Positions 46,206 through 57,280 of a stretch of 64,000 nt of DNA are shown here, piece after piece; position 1 is the first letter of the stretch; each line of letters opens with the position of its first letter. A program made the position numbers and the translations under genes. Origin of the DNA: Blasia pusilla (Eukaryota > Marchantiophyta > Marchantiopsida > Blasiales); NCBI GenBank assembly GCA_050084515.1, contig CM114271.1, forward strand, positions 23,746,001 through 23,810,000. Reading direction: 5' to 3'. The notes beneath the pieces are model-generated. The model did not search any database and was not told where the DNA came from. It worked only from the letters and a program-made list of their open reading frames with translations.

Positions 46206-46463
46206 ACATACCACCATGGAGAATAAAATTTGCAATGAGAGATTGAGTGGAGGCTAGTCCTCTTCTCAATTATATAGGGTATGTACAAGAAACCCTAACC
46301 CTACCCTTAACCATAGTCTCGAGCTAGACTAACTTCGATTAACTAACCCTAGTTAAGATAATCGTGCTTAACTAACTAACCAAGATTAAGCTTCCCTACT
46401 TCGTGTGAGTACCAAATATAGCAGTTCACGTGTCTCATAAGCTTGACTCTAATTCAATCTTCA
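46206..46463 (-). repeat. copia 3' LTR (truncated)
   Basis: Matches 50571-50831 with few differences. It lacks the terminal segment (TGTAGAAAACTG... on the plus strand) present in the 5' LTR. Confidence 0.88.
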
Positions 46464-47930
46464 ATACTCCCCCTCAAGCTCATATCGATATCTGTAACGC
46501 CTAAATCCTTTCTAAACATCTCAAACTTATCTCTAGACAATGCCTTTGTAAAGATGTCAGCAATTTGTTGATCTGTACATATATACAGAAGATCAATTTC
46601 TCCTACAAGCACTTTCTCTCTGGATAAATGATAGTGCACCTCAACATGCTTTGTACGAGCATGAAACACAGGGTTATTAGCAAGCTTGATGCTACTAACA
46701 TTGTCTGCATATATTACACTAGGTCCTAAGTTACTAACACCAATCTTAACAAAGTAATCGATGAAGCCACACCGTCTCACATGGTGCATTGGTTGCTCAT
46801 CTGCACTCAGCCTCTATTGAAGATAAAGCAAATGTAGGTTGCTTCTTTGAAGCCCAACTTATAGCTTCCCAAAGTAAAGGAATATCCAGATGTGGAATGT
46901 CGATTAGACACACTTCTTGCCCAATCAGCATCTGTGAATTCCTATAATTGAAAACTCGGAGAAGGTTCAAATTGAAGCTCGAATTGAATAGAGAATTTCA
47001 CATACTGCATAATCCTCCTCACAACATCAAGGTGAGATTTTCGAGGTGCTTGCATAAACTGGCTCACTAGGCCAACAACATAGCTCAAATCTGGTTTGGT
47101 TATTGTTAGATAGATCAAACTTCTAACCATGTGTCTTTACATATTAGAATCTGCAAGCAGTTCTCCTTCATCCACTCTTAGCTTCACGCTGTGGTCTAAT
47201 GGTGTAGAGATTGGCTTACAAGCCGTCATACCATATTTTGAAAGCATATGAAGAGCATATTGTTGTTGTAGTAACCACATGCTCTCTCCAACCTTGATAA
47301 ACTCAATACTAAGGAAGTACTCGAGTTCTCCCAAATCCTTCATATAAAATTCTGCTTGTAACTTAAGCTTGACTCATTGTACAATTTCTTCAGTATTCCC
47401 AGTAATCAAGAGATCGTCAACATACAACACAATGAGAATTGTATGATCTTGTCCTCTCGAGACATATAACGAGGAGTTAAAATCATATACCCTAAAACCT
47501 AACTCTTGTAAGATGTATGTAATCTTGCCATACAAGCTCTTGGAGCTTATTTGAGCCCGTATAGAGCTTTCTTCAACTTGTACACGCGAAATGGAAACTT
47601 AGGATGCTCGTATCCAGGTGGTTGAGTCATATATACCTCCTCGTATAGATCTTCATTCAAGAAAGCATTCTTGATGTCCATATGATGTAATCTTCACTTC
47701 TTACATACTACAACTGCAACCACTGTTCTCATAGTCACAATCTTTGCAACAAAGCTAAATGTTTCCTTATAATCAATACCATATTGTTGTGCATAGCCCT
47801 TAGCCATCAATCTCGCTTTGTATGTGTTAATTGTACCATCTTGATTGCGCTTGATTTTATAAACCCATTTGCAACCAATAGATTCATAGATGAATCTATT
47901 AATTGGATATGTATTTCTACTTGATCTACG
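46464..47930 (-). pseudogene. copia reverse transcriptase and RNase H
   Basis: Reading down from ~47930: [66 protein letters not shown], the active-site box LYVDDLLITG (~47420), MKDLGELEYFLSIEF, YLTITKPDLSYVVGLVSQFM, then RNase H with FTDADWARS (~46930) and YADNVSSIKLANNPVFHART through ADIFTKALSRDKFEMFR. Stops and frameshifts occur near 47130, 47340, 47545 and 46940. Confidence 0.88.
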
Positions 47931-48149
47931 AAGTTGTTGTTAAGAGGTAGATGCCTCTAACACCTAATTCGAGCTCTGACTAGTGTCAACAGACTGAATA
48001 CGTACTCTTGCCATCCATGGACTCACAGATTTAACTGATGAATCTAGGACCTCTCCTAATCCTGCACTAGTACTTGGGAAAGTTGAAGACAATGTCTGTT
48101 GGTTTATACTCATATTTTTCCCCTCAACAGACAAGTTTAGAGGTGGAAT

Positions 48150-49340
48150 AGGCTACAATGGAGCATACCATAACTTATGCTCATCAAAGGCAACATCCCA
48201 ACTAAAAATACGCTGCCTAGAGGATGGAATGTAGCACTTATACCCCTTAGTTCCATCAACATAGCCAATGAAGATACATCTTTCAGACTTGGGGTCTAAT
48301 TTCTGACGTCTCTCAGAAGGAACAAGAGCATAACAAATACAGCCAAATCCTTTCAAGAAGGAAAAATCAGGTTTACTTCCTGTGAAGACTTCGAATGGAG
48401 TTTTATCATGAACTCTTGCTGTTGGAGTTCGGTTGATTAAGAAGACTGTACATGCTACAACCTTTGCCCAATATACCTTAGGCATGTTCTTCTCATTCAG
48501 CATAGCTCGTGCCGCTTCAATAATATGTCGATTCTTCCTTTCAACCACTCCATTTTGCTGTGGAGTGTAACGGCAAGTCACTTGACGTTGGATGCCATTC
48601 TGACGTAAATAGTCATCAAACTCTATTGAAAGATACTCTCCTCCTCCATCACAACGCAATTTGAGAATGTGTTGTCGAATCTACTTGTCTAGTAGAACTC
48701 TAAATGTTTGGAACACTGAGAATACCTCTGACTTGGCTTTCAGAAAGTATACCCATATATACCTAGAGAAGTCATCAATAAATGAAACAAAGTAGTGAAA
48801 ACCACTAAGGCTATTTTGTGATGCTGTCCACACTTCACCGTGGATCAACTCAAATATCTTGGATGCTCTTCCACCTTGCTTTGGAAAAGGAAATCTAGCT
48901 TGTTTTCCTAATAGGCAAGCAGAACATACCTCTAACGTAGTAGGACTCGCTAATTTAGGGAGTCATATTACTATATTAGATGATGAAAGACTCACTAAAC
49001 TTTGAAGATTCATATGTCCAATTATTTTATGCTACATATTTAGATCTATGACATGTTGGTCGGTTTGATCATACATTGATGTTTGAATCTCTGGCATAGA
49101 AATGTCTAATTTGAACTTTCTGCCAGATCTAGTTCTTTTGGCTATCGTAGTCTGGTCATCCATTGTTTCAATGAAACAACCATCTGCGTTAAAATTCACT
49201 TGATAACCGTGTTCTACTATTTGTCCTACAGAGATTAGATTTCTTGCAATCGTAGGGACATAAAGAGCATTTCCAAGAGCACAAAGACCATCTGATGTTA
49301 TTGGAACTTTACCGATATGCGTGATATGATGTTGAGTGCC
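48150..49340 (-). pseudogene. copia integrase
   Basis: Reading down: HKIIGHMNLQSLVSLSS and CSACLLGKQARFPFPKQ (zinc region), FVSFIDDFSRYIWVYFLKAK (first Asp), LRCDGGGEYLSIEFDDYLRQ (second Asp), RYTPQQNGVVERKNRHI (Glu), then FLKGFGCICYALVPSERRQK. The triad is present; stops lie near 48680, 48960 and 49035. Confidence 0.88.
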
Positions 49341-50040
49341 TCTTCATCCATATGCTTGATATCCACCACGACCACAGAAGTTTCTGCCACGACCCCCGCC
49401 TCTGTTTGATCCATAACTTGCAAATAGCGCACTCTCTTGCAGACTAGATGAGCTACCGCTACATACTAGGCGCATCTCTTCACTGATCAATACATGAATT
49501 GACTCTTGAAAGGTTGGATACTTCTTTCTCATAGAGATAGAAGTCTGAAAGGATTTATAATCCTTTGGAAGACCTTAAAGAGTGAAAAAAATCAGATCAT
49601 CTTCTAATTTCACTCCAATGCTATTCAATTGATCAACAATATGACTAATACTCAAAATATAATCATTGATGCCCTATGATCCTTTCCTCACTTCGTTCAA
49701 TTGCTGTTTGAATTGAAGCTTTATGGACTTTGTAGATGTCTGGGAACAGCTTTTCCAATGCATCCCATGTCTCCTTTGGAGTATCAACATCTTGAATGTG
49801 ACCTATTATTGGCGAACTGATCGTTATTCAAATGTAGTGGATTACTTGCCTTGCGCGTTCGTTCCAAGCGCGAACATTCAAGTTTGTTGAGTCACCTTCT
49901 GACTAAGCCTCATCACTTGTGACAAGCTCCCATAATTCTTGACCCATGACAAATTGTTTCATGCAAAACTTCCAGACATTGTAATTCTGTTTGTCTAGCT
50001 TCTCGCTTGTGATTGCTGTTGAGGAATACTCCATGATAAA
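49341..50040 (-). pseudogene. copia gag
   Basis: Starts MEYSSTAITSEKLDKQNYNV and contains GQELWELVTSDEA, WNERARQVIHYI and HIQDVDTPKETWDALEKLFP, the UBN2-type gag of plant copia elements. A Gly/Arg-rich segment (SNRGGGRGRNFCGRGG) lies near 49370. Several stops. Confidence 0.82.
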
Positions 50041-50522
50041 CGATTTCACTCACAAAAACATAATTTCAGGATTTCTACTACTCCAACTGAAGCATAGACC
50101 ACTCCTACACAGAAATCAACCTGAAATTTGCCAAAATTGATCAACTGTATGAAAGAACTAGTTGAAATTGGCTTGTAGAGACCAAACTACACACTAATTG
50201 CACTTTCTTACACTGAAATTGCTATTGCAGGAGCTTAGAGTGTCCGAATCAAGCGATTTTAGGTGCGTTGGAAAGCTCTCAACGAGCTCTACAAGAAGGC
50301 TAGAACCAACTTTTAGCATTGTTCTAGCTGAAGCGGACTCAGACGGCTGAATCGGCCGGGAAAGCCCTAAAAATTGCCTCCAAAGTTTTATCACCGTCAA
50401 AGCTCCACCTGAAATTTGCACCGAATTTCTTCTCCCAATCTGAATTTTTTCCTTCTCTTGCCTCTCTTCTCTTTCCAAACACCAAGAATTTCAAGTGATG
50501 TTCTCCTTCCGCTCTGATATTA

Positions 50523-50831
50523 TGTAGAAAACTGTTACACAAGCATAATTGGTGGTAAACGGCTCTCTCACACATACACCACCATGGAGAACAAAATTTG
50601 AAATGAGAGATTGAGTGGAGGTTGGTCCTCTTCTCAATTCTATAGGGTATGTACAAGAAACCATAATCCTACCCTTAACCATAGTCTCGAGTTAGACTAA
50701 CTGTGATTAACTAATCATAGTTAAGATAATCGTGCTTAACTAACTAACCAAGATTAAGCTTCCCTACTTTGTGTGAGTACCAAATGTAGCAGTTCATAGA
50801 TCTCATGAGCTTGACTGTAACTCAATCTTCA
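50523..50831 (-). repeat. copia 5' LTR (complete, 309 bases)
   Basis: On the minus strand it starts TGAAGATTGAGTTACAG at 50831 and ends TTTTCTACA at 50523, giving TG...CA ends, with the primer site next to it. Confidence 0.88.
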
Positions 50832-51440
50832 ATAGTTATGACGTTGGATGGTACGCCCGCCGAGGTTTCCTGGCTGGCCGCTACGCTATCTGAGCGTGGA
50901 GTTGGAGTTCCTACATCATGTTCAGAGGTGATTGTAGAGGAGGTGATGGACATGCCCTTGGAGTTGATGCTTGGGCCATCCACGTCAGATTCATGGCAGG
51001 CTGCAGCTGCTAGGATGACAGAGATGCCCGCTAAACCCGCCATAGAGCGTGCCATGGCTTCTCTAGGCGTTGTTTTGTTGGATAACCGGGGAGAGGTCTT
51101 TTAGTTGGTGAATCCAAGAGGTAGAGCTTTTAGTTTGCACCGCGTCTTGTTGGATTCAAGAGCGCAACCCCTAATGTTGGGGAAAGCGTCATTCAGAGGA
51201 TTGGGCTTGACGATAGCCGATGTGGAGCGTTGTCCATTTCGGATACAGACATCCTTGGGTGGAGCGAGTACCACACAGTATATCACCCGACAAGAGGTTG
51301 TGGTGAGGATTCGCTCGGGACATCCTACAGATGAGTTTGTGGTGCAAGCCAAGACAATAGTGACTGATGTAGAGTCCTACGACGTCTTGGTTGGTAGAGC
51401 AATGTTATACCCAATGGGGTTTTCCCTGGATTACTGAGAG
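50832..51440 (+). pseudogene. protease region of element 2
   Basis: Resumes at ATAGTTATGACGTTGG, matching 37540 of element 1. Encodes LHRVLLDSRAQPLMLGKAS, GLGLTIADVERCPFRI and SYDVLVGRAMLYPMGFSLDY. As in element 1 the active-site Gly is Arg. TAG at 51102 and TGA at 51436 break the frame. Confidence 0.8.
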
Positions 51441-51849
51441 GAGTCAGTGTCCTACAGACTAGAATGGCAGTCAAGTGATGAGAGCCTTAGCTCATTACCC
51501 ATTCGATTCACAGATGTAGTGATCGAGCAACGGCCAGGACAGATGGCGACCTTAGCAATATTTTGCAGTGCCATCACTTGGCCTAGTGATTTGATTGAGG
51601 AACATGTCCATGCAAAGGATACTCTCGTTCTTGACATTTCTAGAGGGGTGTCATGGTATCCGCATCAGTCCATCCATGGAGGAGAGGTGCCACTTTGGGG
51701 CTCGACTGAGGAGCTTCGACGCTTAGCCACTTAGCATGTGCAGAACGCGTAGAGCGAGACGTTTGCACTAGAGTGTGACGGGTCAGAGGAACCCTAGGTA
51801 GGCAAGAGTGCTCTTATGACCCCTTTGGACACCGCCCCGATTGTGTGGT

Positions 51850-52830
51850 GCATCCCAAAGGAGTGTATTCGGGTGTTGGATCTCTTTGGAGGGATCAACA
51901 CTGGATCAACAATGTGGAGATTGATGATGTTGCGAGGCGCGCTTCACTTCACCATGTGATGCATTTATGCTTCCATTTTTCCCACTTGTTGTCTGCGTCC
52001 GCCATTCAGGGTTACCAAAGTTCCCTATCGAGGGACATTTAATTGTTGGGGACGTAGGACTTGGAGCGGGTAGGGACCATAGACTTGGTCATTACTGGTT
52101 GGTCATGTCAAGGCCAGTTGAGTGCTGGATGGGGTAGCGGATTAGTTGACTCTTGGTCTAGGTTGTTTTGGGAGATGTTGCCGATCTTGCGACACTTGCA
52201 AAAGCATCAGTCTCGTCCTCCCGTATACATTCTGGAGAATGTACCGATTTTGAGCGATTCGAGGTGTCGTGTGATGACAAGTGCACATCAAGTGCGCACA
52301 TGGATCAGCCCGGTAGTTTTGTTGGATACGGCGAGTGTGAGTTCACAAGCACATCGCCCACGTCTTTGGTGGAACAACTTGGTACCATACGAGGTGTTGC
52401 CGAGGGCATATGCGAGAGTGGAGCGCCCCTCCAATTTGTTGGTGGATTCTATACTGGATCCGGGCCGTCGATCACACGCAGTGAGGCTAGATGATCGACC
52501 GTCATTGATTGTGGTCAACAGGATTGGCACGCCACGAGCAACCTTTCCCACATTGGTGAGTTTTCCCTCTTCCTATGCATTCAAGGAGGCCGTACCTGGC
52601 TTGGTTTGGGATGACCAAGAACAAAGGTTGGTGGAGCCTAACGCCGATGAGCGAGAGCAAGCGATGGGATTCCCCACAGGAGTGACGGTATTACCGTCAC
52701 TATCATAGGCATCACAACATCATGTCTTGGGTCAGGCGATGGACATGAACTGCTTGACATGGATTTTCAGCTTAGGAGTAGATGAGCAACGTCGTTTGAG
52801 GATGCAACAGATCACAGCTATTGTGTTGGT
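51850..52830 (+). pseudogene. C5-cytosine DNA methyltransferase domain of element 2
   Basis: Motif I IRVLDLFGGINTG (~51869), with ~50 bases lost just after it. From 52061 to 52708 one open frame carries IDLVITGWSCQGQLSAGWGS (motif IV; catalytic Cys at 52106-52108, the preceding Pro is Ser), SRLFWEMLPILRHLQ, PPVYILENVPILSDSRCRVM (motif VI), SSQAHRPRLWWNNLVPYEVL (motif VIII), SLIVVNRIGTPRATFPTLVS (target region) and DEREQAMGFPTGVTVLP. ASQHHVLGQAMDMNCLTWIF (motif X type) lies near 52710-52770. This copy keeps the middle and end of the domain that element 1 has lost. AHRPRLWW and MGFPTG resemble DNMT3/DRM-type enzymes. Confidence 0.85.
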
Positions 52831-53334
52831 GAGCCCCATGCCTACCGAGACTGTTGAGGCAGTGGCTGGGGGCAAGACTCGAGGAGATCGACACACTAGG
52901 GGTGATCGGGAGAGACACCCTTGGACTTCTTGGGATGTTTTGCAAGTACGTTAGGAGATGATAGCCAGAGCATCGAGCGTGGTTGCGGGTACTACATTGG
53001 AGATGAGAGTTCTATTGTCCAAGATAGGGTTGCACCATAGCAACCATCAACATCCACGTCGGAGAGTCCTACCGTAGTCACGATGGAGACTTGGGAGCCA
53101 GATATGGGCCCTAAGTTTACAGGAGGAGAGCGGCGTCGGATACACTAGTTCCTTAGGAGTTATAGGAGTTGTTTTGCATTAAGTATGCATGATTTGGGTA
53201 CGTTGAAGGGTCCATGGATCCACATTGAGTTGTTAAGTGACACGCCAATCTTTTGATGACCCTATAGGTATATGTGACATGGAAAGTGCTCTGATTCATA
53301 GTAGGAGCCAAGACTTGGTTGGAGTAGGACTAGT

Positions 53335-54070
53335 GGACATGTCGCATGGAGAGTATGCATGTGCCACTGTCATGCCCACCAAGAAGGATGTGCATGCCAA
53401 TTGGACGGATAGGCGGATGTGTGGAGATTACTGACTTATCAATCGGCACATAAATTTTGATAGTATGCCATGCCCAACCTTGAGGAGATCTTTGATGCCA
53501 TTGGGCATGCAAAGGTCTTCAATTTATTGGATTTGTGAGCCGGATACCATCGATTGTCTATCAGATTGGAGCACATGCAGAAGACAACATTTTGGGGCAT
53601 CGATCCTCACGGGAAAGATTGTTTGTACCAATGGCGGATCTTACCATTTGGGTTAAAGAACGCCCCGGCTGAGTTTCAGAGGGTCATGGATAGGATCTTG
53701 GCAGGTTTGGATTTTTCTAGGTATTATATTGATGACATCATAGTCTTTAGCGCCACGGTGGAGGAGCATGAGCGACATCTAGAGGAGATGTTTCGACGAT
53801 TGCAGTTATATGGGTTTCATCTAGGCAATTGCAAGTTCTTCTACGACCTCATTGAGTACTTGGGTCATACGATATACCTAGGGGGCCTTGGTGTGCAACA
53901 GACGAAGGTAAAGGCTATTTCACGCATTCCACACCCTATAGATGTGAGTCAAGTTCGTGCATTCATGGGATTGGTGAACTTCTATTGATGGTACGTCAAG
54001 GGTTTCGGTTTGATCGCGAAGCCGCTAACTTTGCTGACCAAGGTGGACTAGGAGTGGCACTTGGGGGATG
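53335..54070 (+). pseudogene. reverse transcriptase of element 2
   Basis: [71 protein letters not shown], active-site [10 protein letters not shown] (~53725), EYLGHTIYLGGLGVQQTKVK and VRAFMGLVNFY. Stops near 53430, 53538 and 53988. Confidence 0.9.
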
Positions 54071-54089
54071 AGCGGGAGAGATCATTTCA

Positions 54090-54560
54090 GATGCTCAAGG
54101 ACATATTGACGTCCGTGCCTATATTGAGGAGACCGATCAAGGGACGTCCTTTCCAGTTGCATACCGATTGGAGCATGTTGGGGCTTGGAGCCGTGCTTAC
54201 CTAGCATAATGATGATGGTAAAGAGTTCGTGGTGGCTTACGCTAGTCGCTCAAACAACGCTGAAGAGGCGAAGTATAGCTCGTATGAGGATGAGTGCTTG
54301 GCTGCAGTGTGGGCTGTCGTATATTTCAAATGTTATCTATTCAGCAATCCCTTTACCATCATTATTGATCATCAACCACTTAAGTGGTTGATGGAGTCCG
54401 ACAAGCTTTCAGGGAAGCTTGCGAGGTGGGATCTTTTGTTGTAGGAATAAATATGACTTCCAAGTGGTGCATAGACCTGAGACGCTCAACCGAGATGCAA
54501 ATGGTTTGAGCCGTACCCCATGCCGGAGTCAACAAGATGCGGTTGGAGCTCGTTGGCATG
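54090..54560 (+). pseudogene. RNase H of element 2
   Basis: RPIKGRPFQLHTDWSMLGLG, VVAYASRSNNAEEAKYSSYE, DECLAAVWAVVYFKCYLFSN, DHQPLKWLMESDKL and NRDANGLSRTPCRSQQDAVG. Stop at ~54204 and a frameshift near 54443. Confidence 0.9.
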
Positions 54561-54889
54561 GTGAGAGTGATGAGGAGTTGGTTCCGAGATGGCATGCGTT
54601 AGCCTATTTGGGCTTATTGGCTGTGGAGAACCAGATTTCCACGACTTTGATGGCGAGGTCTGATGGAGAGTCCTTAGATCCACAGGCCGATGCGGAGACG
54701 ACAGGTGGCCGAGACATTTACAACGATGGAGTGGTCTTGGAGTACTTGCGTACTGGCAGCGTTGCGAGCACAGTGGGTATAGAGAGCGGGATCGAATCCT
54801 AGAGCGAGCCGGACGGTTTCGGTGGGAGGGGACACATGTGTTGCAAGTGTGGAAGGATGGTAGAGTGTGTGTAGTGCCTCATCCTTTGT

Positions 54890-55694
54890 AGAGAGCACGT
54901 TTGGTGCGTCATGCCCACAAGGAGTTGGGTCATTTTGGAGTAAAGTGGACGTACAACTTGCTCCAGATTCAGTATTGGTGGCGAGACATGTAGGTTGGCG
55001 TTCAGTAGTCTGTTACCAGATGCATGGTGTGTGATCAAGTCCGAGCATCTTTCAATGCTCTGACTCCACAATTGCATCCACTTCCGATCATGGGTTTAGG
55101 TTATAGATGGAGTTTAGATTTTGTAGGACCTTTGCCTTTGACGGAGCGTCATAGTCGTTATGTGTTGGTGATGGTCGAGCACTTCTCGAAGTGGATAGAT
55201 TTGGTTGCATTGCCTGACAAAGCGAGTGAGGGAGTAGCGTATGCCTTCCTAGATGAGTGCTGAGTCATTATGGCGCACTAGCTGAGGTGATGGTGAGGTG
55301 TTGAACCTTGATGACCCTCATGTATGGATGCGAGCATGTTCTCCGAGGGCTGAATTGTTTTGGAGAGTGATGCCCATGGCATTTGAGAACTTGACGATTG
55401 CGCAACATCGGGATATATTGATGTATGCGACTATTCAGGGAGGTGGTTATCGACCTACTATCCGAAGGTTTCATTAGGAAGACTATGTCTACTTGCAGCA
55501 GACGGCATCCACGACCTTGGATGTGACTGCAAGGCGCACCATCTTGAGAGTGCGTGAGATTTTTCCATCTGGTGTTCTCTTATTGGAGGGACATTATGGT
55601 ATGGTTTGGAAGGACCATGTGCGTAACTACGCACCATGTCATCTTCCGAACATTGACGGTACAGTTGATCCGAGCTTAGCAGTAGTTCCTGCAA
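54890..55694 (+). pseudogene. integrase of element 2 with internal deletion
   Basis: VRHAHKELGHFGVKWTYNLL, RCMVCDQVRASFNALTPQLH and GYRWSLDFVGPLPLTERHSR with the first catalytic Asp are present. After the TAG/TGA around 55262 the sequence jumps from GCTGAGGTG to GATGGTGAGGTG, skipping ~315 bases compared with 41935-42245, so the second Asp and the Glu are absent. The tail resumes with LDDPHVWMRACSPRAELFWR and RATIQGGGYRP-like sequence. The copy ends at TCCTGCA (55694), just before the PHD finger. Confidence 0.88.
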
Positions 55695-56880
55695 AGAACT
55701 TCAAACAAGAACTTCAATGGAACCTGAACATGGAGATAACTCGACATACAAGAATATGCTACCGTCGTGGCTCTCCAGTATTTATCGTGCGCGTATATAT
55801 CGCTACATAGCATACATCGCTGGTAACATCTACACCACACAACACCGATCTTCCCCACACATGGGTCAATCCACACATGTACAAAAATCAACTCATACAT
55901 ATACATGGAGATCACACAACCGCCCCCCTAGCTGGCAGTTGGATCCCCCCCACTCTAGATAGAAAATATCACATCTTTCTGACATGACCTACTACCGTAT
56001 ACACATCTCGGACACATCCATCGTCTCGTGGGAACCACATCAAGAGGGGGGGTTGGACATGACATATGCCACCCTCGAGAACAACCATCACATACCAACA
56101 TGGTGGTTGCATCCCTTGCAGATCCGCACAACATACACCTCAAGCCTGCAGGTACCACTGCCACGCTCGGATCCACCATCCCATCTACGTTCGGAAGATG
56201 AAATGGCGTACAATTTCGCACATGATCCTTCCAAACCATACCATCCCATCCCTCCAACATGAGGACTCTGATCGGTAATACCTCGCGCACACGTAGGATC
56301 GTGCGCCCTGCAGTGACTCTAGCGTCGTGGGTGCCGCCTGCTGTAAATACACGTAATCTCCAAGATGAAACCTCCTAATCCCTGGACGGTAACCTCCTCC
56401 ACGAATGGTCGCGTACCTCAATGTATCTCTATGCTGGGCAATAGATAAGTTCTCAAAGGCTATAGGCATAACTCTACGAGAAATCTCCGCCCTCTGAGAA
56501 CATGCTTGTACCCACACATCTCGATCATCAAGATCTAACACCTCTGCCATGTCACGTCGAATTGCTGGTGGTAAATCTGGCTCTCTCCCAAAGAGCAAAA
56601 AGTACGGTGAAAATGACGCCAAGGATGTCTGCCGACTAAAGCGATAACCCATAGCCAACCATGGCAACTGTAGGTCCCACTCCCTCAATTGTCCCCGGTG
56701 CAAGCCATACTTGCGCAATCCTCTCTTCATCGTATGTTCCACTCTCTTCGCCAACCCATCCGCCTCAGGATGACCTCTGGACGTGGTGCGGTGATCTATC
56801 AGCGCTGTCACATTTGAATAGCCGATAGGCCGAGATCTATCGTGGATAGGGCGTAGGAGCCAGCGGACTATCTTGAGTGT
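55695..56880 (-). mobile_element. copy 3: DNMT-type gypsy 3' end on the minus strand (integrase tail, PHD finger, LTR start)
   Basis: Reading down from ~56830: ALIDHRTTSRGHPEADGLAK (with the integrase Glu region), LPWLAMGYRFSRQTSLASFS, RYATIRGGGYRPGIRRFHLG, DYVYLQQAAP, then the PHD finger GLRCMLCGSARDATTML, VCDGCSRGWHMSCPTPP and RRWMCPRC with all eight zinc ligands (56140-56000). Purine tracts follow, then a terminal block TTGTGTGATC...TATATACGCGCACGA that resembles the ~124-base block of element 1. It is joined tail to tail with element 2 at 55694/55695. Confidence 0.85.
56000..56150 (-). CDS. intact PHD zinc finger of copy 3
   Basis: Same position and frame as the finger of element 1, but with Cys at the third ligand (LVCDGCSRGWHM). 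The Cys4-His-Cys3 pattern is complete, with the conserved Trp two residues before the last Cys pair (RRWMCPRC). This is the best available sequence for predicting which histone tail the family reads. Confidence 0.85.
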
Positions 56881-56935
56881 AACTTTGTTCCACGTTGTCG
56901 GATGAGGTTGAGGATAGGTCCATTGTGTTAGGAAC

Positions 56936-57250
56936 CTCATTTTTATAACTTTCATGTTGAGGTCTTTCACAGCCGGGTGACTTGTTGACCAGGTCACCCG
57001 CCCCTGGTAACCTGTGCCCGCAGGTTACCAAGGGGAGGGTTATTTTTAGGGGAAGAGCCAAAAATTTTAGCTCTTCCCAACTCTATATAAGAGAGGAAGA
57101 TGGCTTTCCTAAGCCATCTTTCTCATGTTGGGCCGTTGGAGCACCTCCCTTGCATGTGTGTGAGATAGGACTAGGGTGCTAGCGTCCGGATTCCTTGATA
57201 GCACAAGGTGGACGAGGCTCGATATGTCGATATACAGGGTTTTGGACCGA
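56936..57250 (+). repeat. LTR-like promoter block with four stem-loops
   Basis: It starts TGTTAGGAACC after the integrase fragment and contains TATATAAG at 57084-57091. Four consecutive hairpins: CGGGTGAC/GTCACCCG (56974-57000), CCCCTGGTAACCTG with CAGGTTACCAAGGGG (57001-57035), GGGAAGAGC/GCTCTTCCC (57050-57078), and AAGATGGCTT/AAGCCATCTT (57097-57120). A gag fragment follows, which supports an LTR or leader identity; a second LTR was not found in the window. Confidence 0.5.
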
Positions 57251-57280
57251 GAACTACGGAGGAGAGTCTGAGATACGGTG

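Larger units (their letters stand above)
46206..50831 (-). mobile_element. Ty1/copia retrotransposon inserted in element 2
   Basis: Minus-strand element. The 5' LTR is 50831-50523 (TGAAGATTGAG...CTACA) and the 3' LTR 46463-46206. A primer site like the initiator-Met type (TATCAGAGC at 50519-50511) follows the 5' LTR. A polypurine tract GCTTGAGGGGGAGTAT precedes the 3' LTR at ~46464-46480. Order gag - integrase - RT - RNase H identifies copia. The 3' LTR lacks its last ~50 bases at the junction with gag of element 2, and no target duplication remains. Many stops make it inactive. Confidence 0.9.
33554..55694 (+). mobile_element. element 2: older DNMT-type Ty3/gypsy copy, interrupted twice
   Basis: The 5' LTR begins at 33554 (TTTCACGTC, family start TGTCACGTC). 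It is cut after ...GAGAAACGTG (33662) by element 1 and resumes at ACGTGAGAGAACAGG (43754), ending TTTTACA at 44167. Leader, leader ORF and the start of gag run to 46205. A Ty1/copia element occupies 46206-50831. The element resumes in the region between gag and protease, with ~1.5 kb absent compared with element 1, and continues through protease, methyltransferase, RT, RNase H and a deleted integrase to 55694. There it is cut before the PHD finger. Many stops and frameshifts are present. Confidence 0.88.
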
